The position numbers and the translations under genes were made by a program. A stretch of DNA of 64,000 nt from Zanthoxylum bungeanum (taxonomy: Eukaryota; Streptophyta; Magnoliopsida; Sapindales; Rutaceae). The stretch lies in NCBI GenBank assembly GCA_019454045.1, contig SKCR01018450.1, positions 108,700 to 172,699 on the forward strand, in the 5' to 3' direction. The notes below the pieces were generated by a model, which had not been told where the DNA came from, made no database searches, and saw only the letters and a program-made list of their open reading frames with translations. Shown one piece after another: positions 23,401-34,777 of the stretch (the first letter of the stretch is position 1; every line of letters starts with the position of its first letter).

Positions 23401-25726
23401 TCTCTAAAGGGTTGCAACCATCGGGATAATATGACTAGGTCATGATTATCCGATAATAAAGAGACTTGTTGCTAGTGATCCGATATATGCTTTGTAGGGG
23501 GCAGACACTATTCCAGCCCCAGGCCTTGCATATGACATCCGATACTGGATCGATATACGTAATACTACGTATACTACGCCTGACATAGATTATATATTCC
23601 ATTAAGAATATTTCTGGAGAATTGGGTAGGCATGGCGCTTTGCTAGAAGCCAACCTTTTCTCGTAAATCGGTAAGAATGTAGTACAAGGTACGTACGTGT
23701 TTGGATAGTCCGACGACCGGATTTACTGCCAACATATCCATGGATCTCTTGGGTCACTTCTCGAAGATTCACCGATGACGTATGATTCGAACTTTATTAA
23801 TCTGGGTTTAATAGCGGAGAGACTTTATCTGGGATAAAGTACTATTTGAAGAGAGAGAACGATTAATTGGAATTAACCGATAAAATAATATATTGATATG
23901 TTATACGAAATTAGATTTCGACGCGGAATTAAAATTAGATTTTAATTCGGGCTAACGAATTGATTTATAATTAATTCGCAAGCGATGTGAATAGTAATTT
24001 TGCTAGGCATGATTATTTAATTAAATTTGATTTAATTACGACGCAACGGAAAATTCGTTAATTCGGAATTAACGAAACTGAGCCCGAAATGTGTTTGCGA
24101 GGCCACTTCGATTTCGAATCAAGTGCGGCCCACAAGTCATATCGCGAGTCACATCACTTGTCACTTTAGTGATAGATGTCAAGTCACCTTTTTGGTGAGT
24201 GACATGCAGTCACTATTCATGATAGAAGTTGGTGTGGGCATTTAATGGATTTTTGGAGCCAAAAGTTTTGGTTGACTTTTTGAAAGATATACCAAATATT
24301 TTGGTAAAGGATTTTCATTATTGTTTTAAGAAAAGAAAAAAAAACACAAAACAAAAAAAAAAACTCTCTCTCTCATTTTGGTCTATTGCCGTGAGCCTTG
24401 GAGGAAGGAAGAAGAATAGTTTTTCTTCCAATCTTGCTAGCACAAACAAAGGATCAATACAAGGTGATAGGGAAACCGAACTTAGAGCTTGGAATCCCTT
24501 GGAAGCTTGGAGCTTGTACATCTTCATCCACAAGACGGAAGTATCACTTCAGTCATATGGAGATGATGGTCACGTAGGGATACATAACTGGTTCTCTAAA
24601 GGGTTGCAACCATCGGGATAATATGACTAGGTCATGATTATCCGATAAAGAGACTTGTTGCTAGTGATCCGATATATGCTTTGTAGGGGGCAGACACTAT
24701 TCCAGCCCCAGGCCTTGCATATGACATCCGATACTGGATCGATATACGTAATACTACGTATACTACGCCTGACATAGATTATATATTCCATTAAGAATAT
24801 TTCTGGAGAATTGGGTAGGCATGGCGCTTTGCTAGAAGCCAACCTTTTCTCGTAAATCGGTAAGAATGTAGTACAAGGTACGTACGTGTTTGGATAGTCC
24901 GACGACCGGATTTACTGCCAACATATCCATGGATCTCTTGGGTCACTTCTCGAAGATTCACCGATGACGTATGATTCGAACTTTATTAATCTGGGTTTAA
25001 TAGCGGAGAGACTTTATCTGGGATAAAGTACTATTTGAAGAGAGAGAACGATTAATTTGGAATTAACCGATAAAATAATATATTTGATATGTTATACGAA
25101 ATTAGATTTCGACGCGGAATTAAAATTAGATTTTAATTCGGGCTAACGAATTGATTTATAATTAATTCGCAAGCGATGTGAATAGTAATTTTGCTAGGCA
25201 TGATTATTTAATTAAATTTGATTTAATTACGACGCAACGGAAAATTCGTTAATTCGGAATTAACGAAACTGAGCCCGAAATGTGTTTGCGAGGCCACTTC
25301 GATTTCGAATCAAGTGCGGCCCACAAGTCATATCGCGAGTCACATCACTTGTCACTTTAGTGATAGATGTCAAGTCACCTTTTTGGTGAGTGACATGCAG
25401 TCACTATTCATGATAGAAGTTGGTGTGGGCATTTAATGGATTTTTGGAGCCAAAAGTTTTGGTTGACTTTTTGAAAGATATACCAAATATTTTGGTAAAG
25501 GATTTTCATTATTGTTTTAAGAAAAGAAAAAAAAAAACACAAAAAAAAAAAAAAAAACTCTCTCTCTCATTTTGGTCTATTGCCGTGAGCCTTGGAGGAA
25601 GGAAGAAGAATAGTTTTTCTTCCAATCTTGCTAGCACAAACAAAGGATCAATACAAGGTGATAGGGAAACCGAACTTAGAGCTTGGAATCCCTTGGAAGC
25701 TTGGAGCTTGTACATCTTCATCCACA
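20461..25726 (+). repeat. Four tandem copies of a 1.19 kb LTR segment
   Basis: Units begin agacggaagtatcac at 20461, 22140, 23341 and 24533 and end cttcatccaca. Lengths are 1,679 (1,191 without the 488-bp hAT insertion), 1,201, 1,192 and 1,194 bp. They are almost identical and differ mainly in small indels such as the (GA)n run near 22650 and the A-run length. At every internal junction ccaca is joined to agacgg. In an unexpanded LTR the corresponding sites read tccacaaaatc and gatgtcaagacgg, so the join shares only CAA. Confidence 0.93.
21317..21796. mobile_element. hAT-like non-autonomous element 2, GC-rich ends
   Basis: 480 bp with perfect 11-bp terminal inverted repeats TATGCATGGCA and an 8-bp target duplication CTTTTTGG (21309-21316, 21797-21804). 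The empty site CACCTTTTTGGTGAGTG is present in tandem units 2, 3 and 4, which proves insertion. The ends consist of GGGCCGGG/CCCGGGC repeats and the core is AT-rich with a repeated 'ttaagtccgga' block. No coding frame. TIR and target length fit hAT; Mutator-like elements usually make 9-bp duplications. Confidence 0.9.
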
Positions 25727-25884
25727 AAATCTTGCCTTGGCCGAAAGCTTCAACAAGGAGAAAATTTTGTTGTTTTTCGCATCCAAAAGTCGTTCAATGT
25801 AAGTGTGTTTCCGCCACTCTTCTTTGCGTATTCATTCTATTTCTATGCTTAAATGATCTTGGGATTAACCTAGAAACCCAACAA

Positions 25885-25896
25885 TGGTATCAGAGC
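25885..25896 (+). other. Primer-binding site of element B
   Basis: TGGTATCAGAGC, one base after the LTR end, is the perfect complement of the 3' end of plant initiator methionine tRNA, the standard primer of plant Copia elements. Confidence 0.95.
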
Positions 25897-27661
25897 CATT
25901 TTGAGCATGAAATATACTTAGGGTAAAATTTGGGTAAATTGGATTTGAGCATGCTTGTATATGGATGACTTGGAGTTGTTTGTGATCAATTTTGTGAAAA
26001 ATGGATTGGATCAATTTTTCCCCAAATCATTGGCTTGGCCGAATGCTATTAGTGCCCTAAAGTCATGGTATTTTTTGTTCCTTTGATCATTGGATGACTT
26101 GAAACAATTGGGAAATGTTGATTTGTAATTCAATCGGATTGAAAACGAAATCGAACATAAAAACCCCATGAATGTCGTGAGCTACCTAGCATGAAATTAG
26201 ATGATTTTTGAATCAACTATGTTGGACATGTGTTGATGATGAAAATCATGATTAATTGGTTAGATTAGTATTTTGGAAATGTTAATTTAAAGGTTAATCA
26301 TGGCTTAACACTTTAATTAATTGAATTTTAAAATTTGGAATATTAAAGTTTAATTAATTAGGCTTGATTTAGAATTGGGCTTGTAATTGTTGTATTTGGG
26401 CCTAATGGGCTTGGTTGGGCCAAGTTGGTTTAGGCCAATTGGATTGGATCCATATTAGGCCTGAATCATTCCATTAAGTCCAAATATAACAAATGGGCTT
26501 TAAAAGTTTAATTGGGCCTTATGGGCCGAAATTGGTTTCTTGGCAATTGAGGGTGATTCCTTAATTGAGCTTGGTATTTGGGTTTGACCCATATTGACCA
26601 AAGCCCATGCCATATGAAATCAATTGAAAGCCCATCGGACTTTACTTAAACAACATTGGATGTTAGTTGGGCTTTGAGACCCGATTAGATTAGATTTGGA
26701 ATCTAAGTCGTTAAAGCGCATTAAAAAGTGTAGTTATTTAATTGGAATTAAATAAATGAATTAGTATTGAATACGAATTAAATTAGATTTAACAAGTAGT
26801 TCGATAAAATTAAGGAATTCGTACTTTGAGTACTTATTCTCAAACGAGTTGGACTCGCGCAAAATCAAATCGTTGTTTGAACATTGGATGATCATTTAAT
26901 TCAAAGATTAATTAATTGGATTAGATTGATTGAATGACATGCAATGAATGAATACATGGATGTTTTGAATGAATAGCGTATATCGGATGGATATTAGAAG
27001 GGAAGGGCAATTTTGGAAATTGTTGTAAATTTAGAATTTATTAAATTGGACCTGCGTGTCCAACCTTATCTCTCATTGATTCTTTGTATTCTCTTCTCAC
27101 CTAATTCCCCTCAATGTAATGAGGTTTCTTTTATTGTATTATGTATTTGGGTAGAAGTTGTAATAGTGCTAGCCGGAGAGAGGAAATGGAGTGATTTGTT
27201 CTAGGAACAATTTGTTAAATATCCATCCGCATATCGTTATTAATATATATTGTATATATGTTTCGGACTTAGAGGTCCACCTACCGGATCTAGGAATTGG
27301 ATGAGATCCAATTGATCTTCGAGATCTACCTAGTTAAATATCATACAGCTTGTTGGCCAAAGTCAAGGTTGTGTATTATTTAACGGGATCCTAGCCCACT
27401 AGGAAACTAGGTTTCCCGAGTACTCCACAGAGGGTTAGAGGCTCGCCAAAAAATAGTGGGAGGCTAGTATTGAATTTGCAATTTCGTTCAAATACTTAGC
27501 TTTACGCGCTTTCAAATTATTTCATCAAAATTATTTTATTAGTTGGACTAATATTGTGTTATTTTTCTTGTAACAGATAGACTGTACCCTTACATTGTTA
27601 ATTAAATAGTTGGACTATCGCAATTAAAATGACTGGAAAGAACAGTGTCCGGGACATCATC
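25897..27661 (+). other. Leader (5' untranslated region) of element B
   Basis: Non-coding stretch of about 1.76 kb between primer site and gag. It is strongly similar to 34778-37044 (D) and to the reverse complement of 3296-5524 (A). About 0.4 kb carrying two of the three TTGGCCAA hairpins is missing around 27240-27260 by comparison with D; only hairpin 3 is kept. Confidence 0.75.
27333..27384 (+). promoter_or_regulatory. Leader hairpin with palindromic loop (B, hairpin 3)
   Basis: Arms GTTAAATA and TATTTAAC pair exactly, followed inward by a weaker CATACA/TGTGTA stem. The loop carries TTGTTGGCCAAAG with the palindrome TTGGCCAA at 27353-27360. A small hairpin CCTAG-ccca-CTAGG follows near 27391. 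The proposed role is RNA dimerisation or packaging (inference). Confidence 0.55.
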
Positions 27662-28490
27662 ATGGCGATAATGTCTTTAACGGCACTAACTTTTCCGATT
27701 GGGAAATGAATCTAAGGATAGTCCTTGGATCCGAGAGGCTGCTATATATTATAGAGAGACCTCTTGGGCCTAAGCCCAGATCTGATTAGTTGCTCGAGCT
27801 AGAACTTTGGAAGACTCATAGCGATGACAACGCAACTGCTTAATCTATTATGCTTGCTGCTATGACTCAGCAATTTCGTCGATAGAATAAAGGATTGGAT
27901 CCCTATAACATGTTGGCGAAGTTGAATATCTACACCGATCTAATCTTAGATCGCAAAGATATGAGTTACAGAAAAAGCTCTTCCGCGCTCGGATGTCGGA
28001 GGGTACATCTGTTGAACATCATGTGACATAGATGATTGCCGATATCAAGCAGCTTGGACAAATGGGGATTGTCTTTGAGATAGAGACCTCTATAGATTTG
28101 ATCTTGCAGTCTCTCCCCGAAACTTGGAGTGGGTTCATCATGAACTACAATATGATGAACCAAGAGAAGACTCTTGGAGAGTTGATGTCCACGCTGCGTG
28201 AGGCAGAAAATGAGTTTCTTAAGAGCAAGAAGTGCGAGGTGCACTTCGCTTCTACATCTCGGACTCCGAGGGCTGGGCCCAAGGTGACTGGAGGTGTCAA
28301 GAAGAAGAAGAAGAAGAAGGGCAATGCCAAATCATCAAAGGTTTCTGGGAAGCCCAAGGAAAAATCCCAAGATGTTTGTCTTCAGTGCGGACAACGGGGT
28401 CACTGGAAGCGTGACTGCAGCGAGTACAAGGCACTCAGGAAGGAAATCAAGGCGGGCAAGGCACCGGCCTCAGGTATGTTTGTTATAGAA
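27662..28490 (+). pseudogene. Copia gag (B), broken
   Basis: Aligns along its length with A gag. Start ATG 27662, but a 1-bp loss directly after it, a TAA at 27841-27843 and another 1-bp loss near 27927 break the first half. From 28032 the frame is clean: MIADIKQLGQMGIVFEIETS, then SGFIMNYNMMNQEKTLGELM, a lysine-rich linker and an intact CCHC zinc knuckle CLQCGQRGHWKRDC at about 28378-28419. The product would form the particle core and bind element RNA through the knuckle. The TAA is shared with A but is CAA in D. Confidence 0.85.
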
Positions 28491-31400
28491 ATAAACATGA
28501 CTACTTCTAGTTTTAAAAATTGGAATTTTGATTCTGGTTGTGGTACTCACATTTGTACTGATGTGCAAGATCTGCGGATTAGCAGAGACTGGCTTCAGGA
28601 GAGATTGACCTCCGTGTTGGAAATGGGACACCAGTCGCCGTTTTGGCCGTTGGCACTTTTGTTTTAAAACTGCCATCGGGCATGTACTTGAACTTACAGA
28701 CTGTTATTATGTACCTAGTTTGACTAGGAATATTATTTCTGTATCTATGTTAGCCCAATGTGGGTACACTTTTGTATTTAGAAACACTGGGTGTTTTATG
28801 TATAAAAATGATATAAAAATTTGCACTGCTGTTGTAAATAATGGTCTTTATATTTTGAATATAAACCAATCTAAAAATGTAACAAACAAAAGGCTTAAAG
28901 TAAGTCATAAAGATGAAACTTATATGTGGCATTGTCATCTGGGACACATAAACAAGACTCGCATATCCACACTTTTGAAGAGTGGGTACTTGGATGGATT
29001 TGATCCAAATTCATATGACGTCTGCGAATCTTTCTTATTAGGCAAAATGCCTAAATCACCTTTTAGCGGTAAAGGTGTACATGTCACCGAACTGTTAGCC
29101 CTTGTTCATAGTGTCGTTTGTGGGCCCATGTCTAGCCAGGCTAAAGGTGGATATGAATAATTCGTAACCTTTACGGATGATGCATCACGTTATGGTTATG
29201 TGTATCTTATGAGACACAAGTCGGAAACTTTTGAGAAATTCAAAGAGTTTCGACACGAAGTAGAAAAACAGACCGGTAAAAGTATTAAGACATTACAGTC
29301 AGATCGTGGTGGCGAATACTTGAGCAATGAGTTTCTTGACTACTTGAAAGAATATGGTATTCTTTTACAGTGGACTCCTCCCGGAACACCGCAATTAAAC
29401 GGTGTATCCGAACGGAGAAACCGAACCTTGTTAGACATGGTAAGGTCTATGATGAGTCGCACTGAGCTACCTATTTCCTTCTGTGGATATGCATTAAACA
29501 GTGCAATACTTATTTTGAATAAGGTTCCGTCAAAGTCTGTTCAACAGACTCCGTATGAGATATGGACAGGAAAGAAACCGGGTTTCTCATTCCTGAAGAT
29601 TTGGGGTTGCTGGGCATACGTCAAATGTTTGGAAGGTACCAAACTTGAACCCAAATCGGATAAATGCCTTTTTGTGGGATATCCTAGGGAAACCAAAGGA
29701 TATTACTTCTATCACCCACGAGAGAACAAATTTTTTGTTGCTCTACATACGGTTTTCCTTGAGAAGGAATTCCTAAATGCAGTGATAAGTGGGAGGAAAG
29801 TAGAACTCGATGAAAATCGGAGTGATACTGTTCCTGGCATAGAATCCTCAACGGAACATGAACAGTTCATCAGGGATGAAGCTGTACCACAATCTTCGAA
29901 TACACAATGACCACGTAGGCCGGAGAGAGTCAGAAAACAACTTGAGAGGTATGGGTTTCTGATCTCACCTCATATAGATATCAATCTCATTGAGGAAGAC
30001 GAGCCGGCTATGTATGAAGAAGTGATACAAGATATCGATTCCGCTTTATGGCAAGATGCCATGAATTCCGAAATGGATTCCATGTATACCAACCAAGTTT
30101 GGACACTGGTTGATGCACCAGAAGGCGTAAAGCCTATTGGTTTCAAATGGATCTTCAAGAAGAAGACCGACATGGATGGCAATGTACAAACGTACAAAGC
30201 TAGGCTTGTAGCGAAGGGGTATCGTCAACGACATGGTGTCGATTACGATGAAACTTTCTCACCCGTTGCCATGATTAAATCCATTCGGATAATGCTTCCT
30301 ATTGTTGCATATTTCGATTACGAGATATGACAAATGGACGTCAAAACCGCTTTCCTTAACGGAAACTTGTTGGAGGATGTTTATATGCAACAGCCTGATG
30401 GTTTTGTCGTGCCTAAACATGCAAACAAGGTTTGCAAGTTAAATCGGTCCATTTATGGACTGAAGGAAGCGTCGCGTTCTTGGAACCAACGTTTTGATGA
30501 GATCATAAAAGAATATGATTTCGTTCAAAAGGAAGATGATCCTTGTGTATACAAGAAGGTTAGTAGGAGCGCACTGACTTTCATTGTCATTTATGTTGAC
30601 GATGTATTGCTTATGGGCAATGACATTCCCATGTTAACATCGGTGAAAGCTTGGCTTTTATTAAAATTCTCCATGAAAGATCTGGGAGAAGCAGCCTTTA
30701 TTCTGGGAATAAAGATCTACCGGGATAGATCTAGAAAGCTGCTTGGACTCTCCCAGAGCACGTACATTGACAAAGTGTTGAAGAGATTCAACATGGATCA
30801 GTCCAAGAAGGGACTGTTGCCAGTGTCACATGGCGTCACTCTATCTAAGGACATGTGTCCTAAAAATCAAGATGAGAGTGACAATATGAGTCGGATACCG
30901 TTCGCCTCGGCAGTCGGATCGATCATGTATGCCATGATATGTACGCGACCTGATGTCTCATATGCTTTGAGCATGTGTAGTCGCTATCAGGCCGATCCAG
31001 GTGAGGGTCACTGGATAGCGGTTAAGAATATCCTTAAGTATCTTAGACGAACTAAGGATGCTTTCTTAATCTATGGAGATGGAGAACTTGAGGTAACTGG
31101 GTATACCGATGCAAGTTTCCAAACCGATAAATACGACTGTAAGTCGCAATCTGGGTATATGTTTTGTTTGAATAACGGAGCAGTGAGCTGGAAATCTTCC
31201 AAGCAATAGACTGTTGCCGATTCAACAATAGAAGCAGAGTATATCGCTGCGGCTGAAGCACTAAAGGAGGCTGTTTGGATCCGAAAATTCCTAATTGGAT
31301 TAGGAGTAGTTCCGTTAGCAACTGAGCCCGTTCTATTGTATTGTGACAATAATAGAGCTATAGCGCAGGCTAAGGAACCGCGGTCTCATCAAAAATCCAA

Positions 31401-31578
31401 GCATGTTCTTCAACATTTCCATCTGATTCGTGAGATCATACATCGTGGCGATGTGAAGATCGAGAATGTCACATCAGATGACAACATTACAGATCCGCTG
31501 ACGAAAGCTATTCCTCAGCAAAAGTTTGAGCGACATGTACATATTTCAGGTGTTAGATGCTTGAGTGACTGGCTATAG
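28491..31578 (+). pseudogene. Copia pol (B): protease, integrase, RT, RNase H with few lesions
   Basis: Protease begins near 28519 (NWNFDSGCGTHIC), then 1-bp losses near 28582 and 28673 shift the frame. From 28720 to 31578 a single frame is broken only by TAA 29158, TGA 29908, TGA 30328 and TAG 31207. The pre-integrase HHCC zinc site is present (WHCHLGHINKTR), but its last Cys is Phe (CESFLLG). Integrase core: FTDDASRYGYVYL, SDRGGEYL, SERRNRTLLDMVRSMM. Reverse transcriptase: WKWIFKKK-type block, QMDVKTAFLNG, catalytic YVDD in VIYVDDVLLMGND. RNase H: GYTDASFQ, STIEAEYIAAAEA, CDNNRAI. The TGA at 29908 fits CGA to TGA and the one at 30328 fits TGG to TGA. Domain order integrase before RT defines Ty1/Copia. 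Confidence 0.92.
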
Positions 31579-31592
31579 GCCAAGTGGGAGAT
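31579..31592 (+). other. Polypurine tract of element B
   Basis: ggccaagtgggaga lies immediately after the RNase H stop and before the 3' LTR start (tgttgg, 31593). This purine run primes plus-strand synthesis in LTR elements. Confidence 0.9.
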
Positions 31593-32769
31593 TGTTGGAC
31601 AATTATGACCCATAGCGTCACTATTTGTAAAAGACATTGTGTTTTTGTATACTACGTATACTACGCCTGACATAGATTATATATTCCATTAAGAATATTT
31701 CTGGAGAATTGGGTAGGCATGGCGTTTTGCTAGAAGCCAACCTTGTCTCGTAAATCGGTAAGAATGTAGTACAAGGTATGTACGTGTTCGGATAGTCCGA
31801 CGACCGGATTTACTGCCAATATATCCAGGGATCTCTTGGGTCTCTTCCCGAAGATTCACCGATGACGTATGATTCGAACTTTATTAATATGGGATTAATA
31901 GCGGAGAGACTTTATCTGGGATAAAGTACTATTTGAAGAGAGAGAATGATTAATTTGGAATTAATCGATAAAATAATATATTTGATATGTTAAACGAAAT
32001 TAGATTTCGACGCGGAATTAAAATTAGATTTAATTCGGGCTAACGAATTGATTTAGAATTAATTTGCAAGCGACGTGAATAGTAATTTTGCTAGGCATGA
32101 TTATTTAATTAAATTTGATTTAATTACGACGCAACGGAAAATTCGTTAATTCGGAATTAACGAAACCGAGCCCGGAATGTGTTTGTGAGGCCACTTCGAT
32201 TTCGAATCAAGTGCGGCCCACAAGTCACATCGCGAGTCACATCACTTGTCACTTTAGTGATAGATGTCAAGTCACATTTTTGGTGAGTGACATGCAGTCA
32301 CTATTCATGATAGAAGTTGGTGTGGGCATTTAATAGATTTTTGGAGCCAAAATTTTTGGTTGACTTTTTGAAAGATATACCAAATATTTTGGTAAAGGAT
32401 TTTCATTATTGTTTTAAGAAAAGAAAAAAACACAAAAAAAAACTCTCTCTCTAATTTTGGTCTATTGTCGTGAGCCTTGGAGGATGGAAGAAGAATAGTT
32501 TTTCTTCCAATCTTGCTAGCACAAACAAAGGATCAATACAAGGTGATAGGGAAACCGAACTTAGAGCTTGGAATCCTTTGGAAGCTTAGAGCTTGTACAT
32601 CTTCATCAACAAAATCTTGCCTTGGCCGAAAGCTTCAACAAGGAGAAAAATTTTGTTGTTCTTCGCATCCAAAAGTCGTTCAATGTAAGTGTGTTTCCGC
32701 CACTCTTCTTTGCGTATTCATTCTATTTCTATGCTTAAATGATCTTGGGATTAACCTAGAAACCCAACA
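31593..32769 (+). repeat. B 3' LTR with U3 deletion
   Basis: Starts like the 5' LTR but at about 31650 jumps from tttttgta directly to tactacgtatactacg. The sequence equivalent to roughly 19934-20686 is absent. The two sides share only GTA. The rest follows a single copy of the tandem unit without the hAT element (empty site near 32272) and ends aacccaaca at 32769. Loss of U3 would stop a further round of transposition with normal promoter sequence. Confidence 0.88.
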
Positions 32770-32829
32770 GTCTCACCCCGTGTGCCTAACGTGTTTCTGA
32801 TGTGCTAGGAAAGTGGTTCCAACATACAC

Positions 32830-33108
32830 GCTTCTTTTTCTATACCTTACTAGTGGGCTTTGGGTGGTCTGGAGCTTTAGTCTTACCCTTATTTTTCTTT
32901 TGGCCTCGTGGCTTTAGGTCCATACCCATAACCATAATAGATGTGTTAAGTTCCGATTTCAAGTCATTCTCTTCTTATTTTATCAGATTGTGCAATTCTG
33001 CTAAAATAGCTTCTTTATTAGACAGATGAAACTACATAATAAAGTTAGAGAAGCCTTTCATTAAGGATTGGATAATCAAATCTTGAGCTAACTCATGATC
33101 CATAATGA
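32830..33108 (-). pseudogene. Copia gag remnant F, C-terminal part
   Basis: On the minus strand this reads IMDHELAQDLIIQSL, then a block ending GFSNFIM, then after a stop a lysine-rich tail (GQKKNKGKTKAP). It is the second half of a UBN2-type Copia gag whose first half is at 43425-43830. It is separated from it by solo LTR E and the duplication. The family differs from families 1 and 2. Element C lies directly to its left; whether F continues at 11031 leftward is unclear. Confidence 0.65.
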
Positions 33109-33249
33109 TGTTGGGATATATGCCCTAGAGCTTCATATAATGTAAACTGAATTATTTATTATGAAATAAAAGATGCATTATTCATTTATCAAAATGTTTT
33201 ATTTAAATTGCATATTATAAATTATCTTGTTTACCCTTGATTACTCATG
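33109..33249 (+). repeat. Head of family 2 LTR (duplicate of E start)
   Basis: tgttgggatatatgccctag to ttactcatg, 141 bp, equal to 39173-39313. It is preceded by AATGA as in the second copy and cut by the family 1 LTR of D at the same base (after TCATG). Confidence 0.85.
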
Positions 33250-34777
33250 TGTTGGACAATTATGACCAATAGCATCATTATTTGTACAGAACATGGTGTT
33301 GTTTTACAAATTAACTATGTGACAAAAGAAATTGCTCTTTTATCATTTGTAATTGGATTACCAAGATATATAAATGATAAAAGTCCATATGATTAGTACC
33401 GGATTAATAAGACATGAGACAGTATTAATCCACTAAGGTTTAATCATTAAAATATCCCTAGTCGTAGTATTATCGAGATTGGACATCGATAATGCGGAAT
33501 ATACTAGTATTGCACTTGTGCGTGTTATGGGAGCATAACAGCATAGTTCTCATATACTTAAGTATATGATACTTATGCAAGTGTAATAGGAGGTTGTGTT
33601 TACCGATGGTACGGAAACAGCTTCGCTCTGGATAGACCCCTCGGAATTCCATTAGTAGTATGACTATGTGTCTATGGAAGTCCGAATCAGGGTAGGTGTA
33701 TTTGGTCTTATCCTGAGACTTACATCGCTAATACTTGCGACAATCAATATACTTTGATTTTGGTCGTCCAGGGCTTTAACCGGTTCTGTGTACGCCTCTT
33801 TTGGGTATATTGAGAATCGTAGTGTATTGGGTGTGATGTCGAGATGGAAGTATCATTTCAGTCATATGGAGATGATGGTCACGTAGGATACGGAACTGGT
33901 GCTCTTATATGCTGCAGCTATCGGAATAATATGACTAGGTCATGTTTATCCGATTATAGAGACTAGTTACCAGAGATCTGATTTGTGCTTCGTACGGGGC
34001 AGACATAATTCCAGCCCAGGCCTAGCACGTGACATCCAATACTGGATCGCTATACGCAATACTATGTATACTACGCCTGATACAGATTACATATTCCTTT
34101 AAGAATATTTCTGGAGAATTGGGTAGGCACGGTGCTTTGCTAGAATCCAACCATGTCTTATGAATCGGTAAAAACGTAGTACTAGGTACGTATGTGTTCG
34201 GATAGTCCGACGACCGGATTTACTGCCAACATATCCGGGATCTCATGGGTCCCTTCCCGAAGATTCACCGATAACGTATGACTCGCACATAATTAATCTG
34301 GGATTAATTATAAGAGAGAGAAAATTAATCTAGGATTAATTACGGAGATATTTTATCTGGGATAAAATACTATTTGAAGAGAGAGAACGATTAATTTGGA
34401 ATTAATCGATAAAATAATATATTCGATATATTATACGAAATTAGATTTCGACGCGGAATTAAAATTAGATTTTAAATTCGAGCGAACGAGTTAATTTAGA
34501 ATTAATTCGCTAGCGACGTGAATAGTAATTTTGCTAGGCATAATTATTTAATTAAATTTGATTTAATTACGTCGCAACAGAAAATTCGTTAATTCAGAAT
34601 TAGCGAACCCGAGCCCGGGAGTGTTTGCGGGCCCATTCGCATTTCGAATCAAGTGGGGCCCACAAGTCACATCACGCGTCACATCATTAGTCATTCATGT
34701 GATGGGTTTCTTGTCACCTTTTTGGTGATTGACAACTTGTCAATTTTTGAATGATGGAAGTAGATGGAAGGCTTTAA
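33250..34777 (+). repeat. D 5' LTR, 3' end deleted
   Basis: Starts tgttggacaattatgacc. Matches 39314-40841 nearly base for base, and the B and A LTRs more distantly. The match to the full solo LTR ends after ggctttaat. Confidence 0.85.

Larger units (their letters stand above)
19877..25883 (+). repeat. B 5' LTR, enlarged to 6 kb
   Basis: Starts tgttggacaattatgacc and ends tagaaacccaaca just before the primer site. Unique head 19877-20460, then the four-unit array 20461-25726, then unique tail 25727-25883. With one unit it would be about 1.93 kb, matching the other family 1 LTRs. A hAT-like element sits in the first unit. Confidence 0.9.
19877..32769 (+). mobile_element. Copia LTR retrotransposon B (family 1) with expanded 5' LTR
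   Basis: The nearest to complete element in the window. It lies in the 3' LTR of C, with flanking pentamers GTCCC (19872-19876) and GTCTC (32770-32774), one change. Order: 5' LTR of 6,007 bp, primer site, leader, gag, pol, polypurine tract, 3' LTR of only 1,177 bp. The huge 5' LTR comes from four tandem copies of an internal 1.19 kb segment. The 3' LTR has lost about 750 bp of U3. Both changes must have followed insertion, because reverse transcription makes the two LTRs equal. One continuous frame covers most of pol with a few stops. Confidence 0.9.
11037..32824 (+). mobile_element. Copia LTR retrotransposon C (family 2), host of two nested insertions
   Basis: The element runs from tgttgggata at 11037 to ttccaaca at 32824. 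The flanking pentamers are CACAC (11032-11036) and TACAC (32825-32829), a target duplication with one change. Removing the nested solo LTR (13034-14597) and element B (19877-32769) leaves 5' LTR, gag, pol and 3' LTR in proper order, about 7.3 kb. The 3' end of the 5' LTR, the primer site and the start of gag are deleted. Every coding part is broken by stops and frameshifts. It must be older than B, which lies inside its 3' LTR. Confidence 0.82.

Noticed and set aside
20461..25726. CRISPR-like or gene-cluster interpretation of the array
   Set aside because: Units are 1.19 kb with no spacers and are plainly LTR sequence in a plant genome.
22895..25926. Recurrent frames of 70-170 codons in the tandem LTR units
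   Set aside because: They cross A-runs and (CT)n tracts, vary with indels, and have no recognisable domain.
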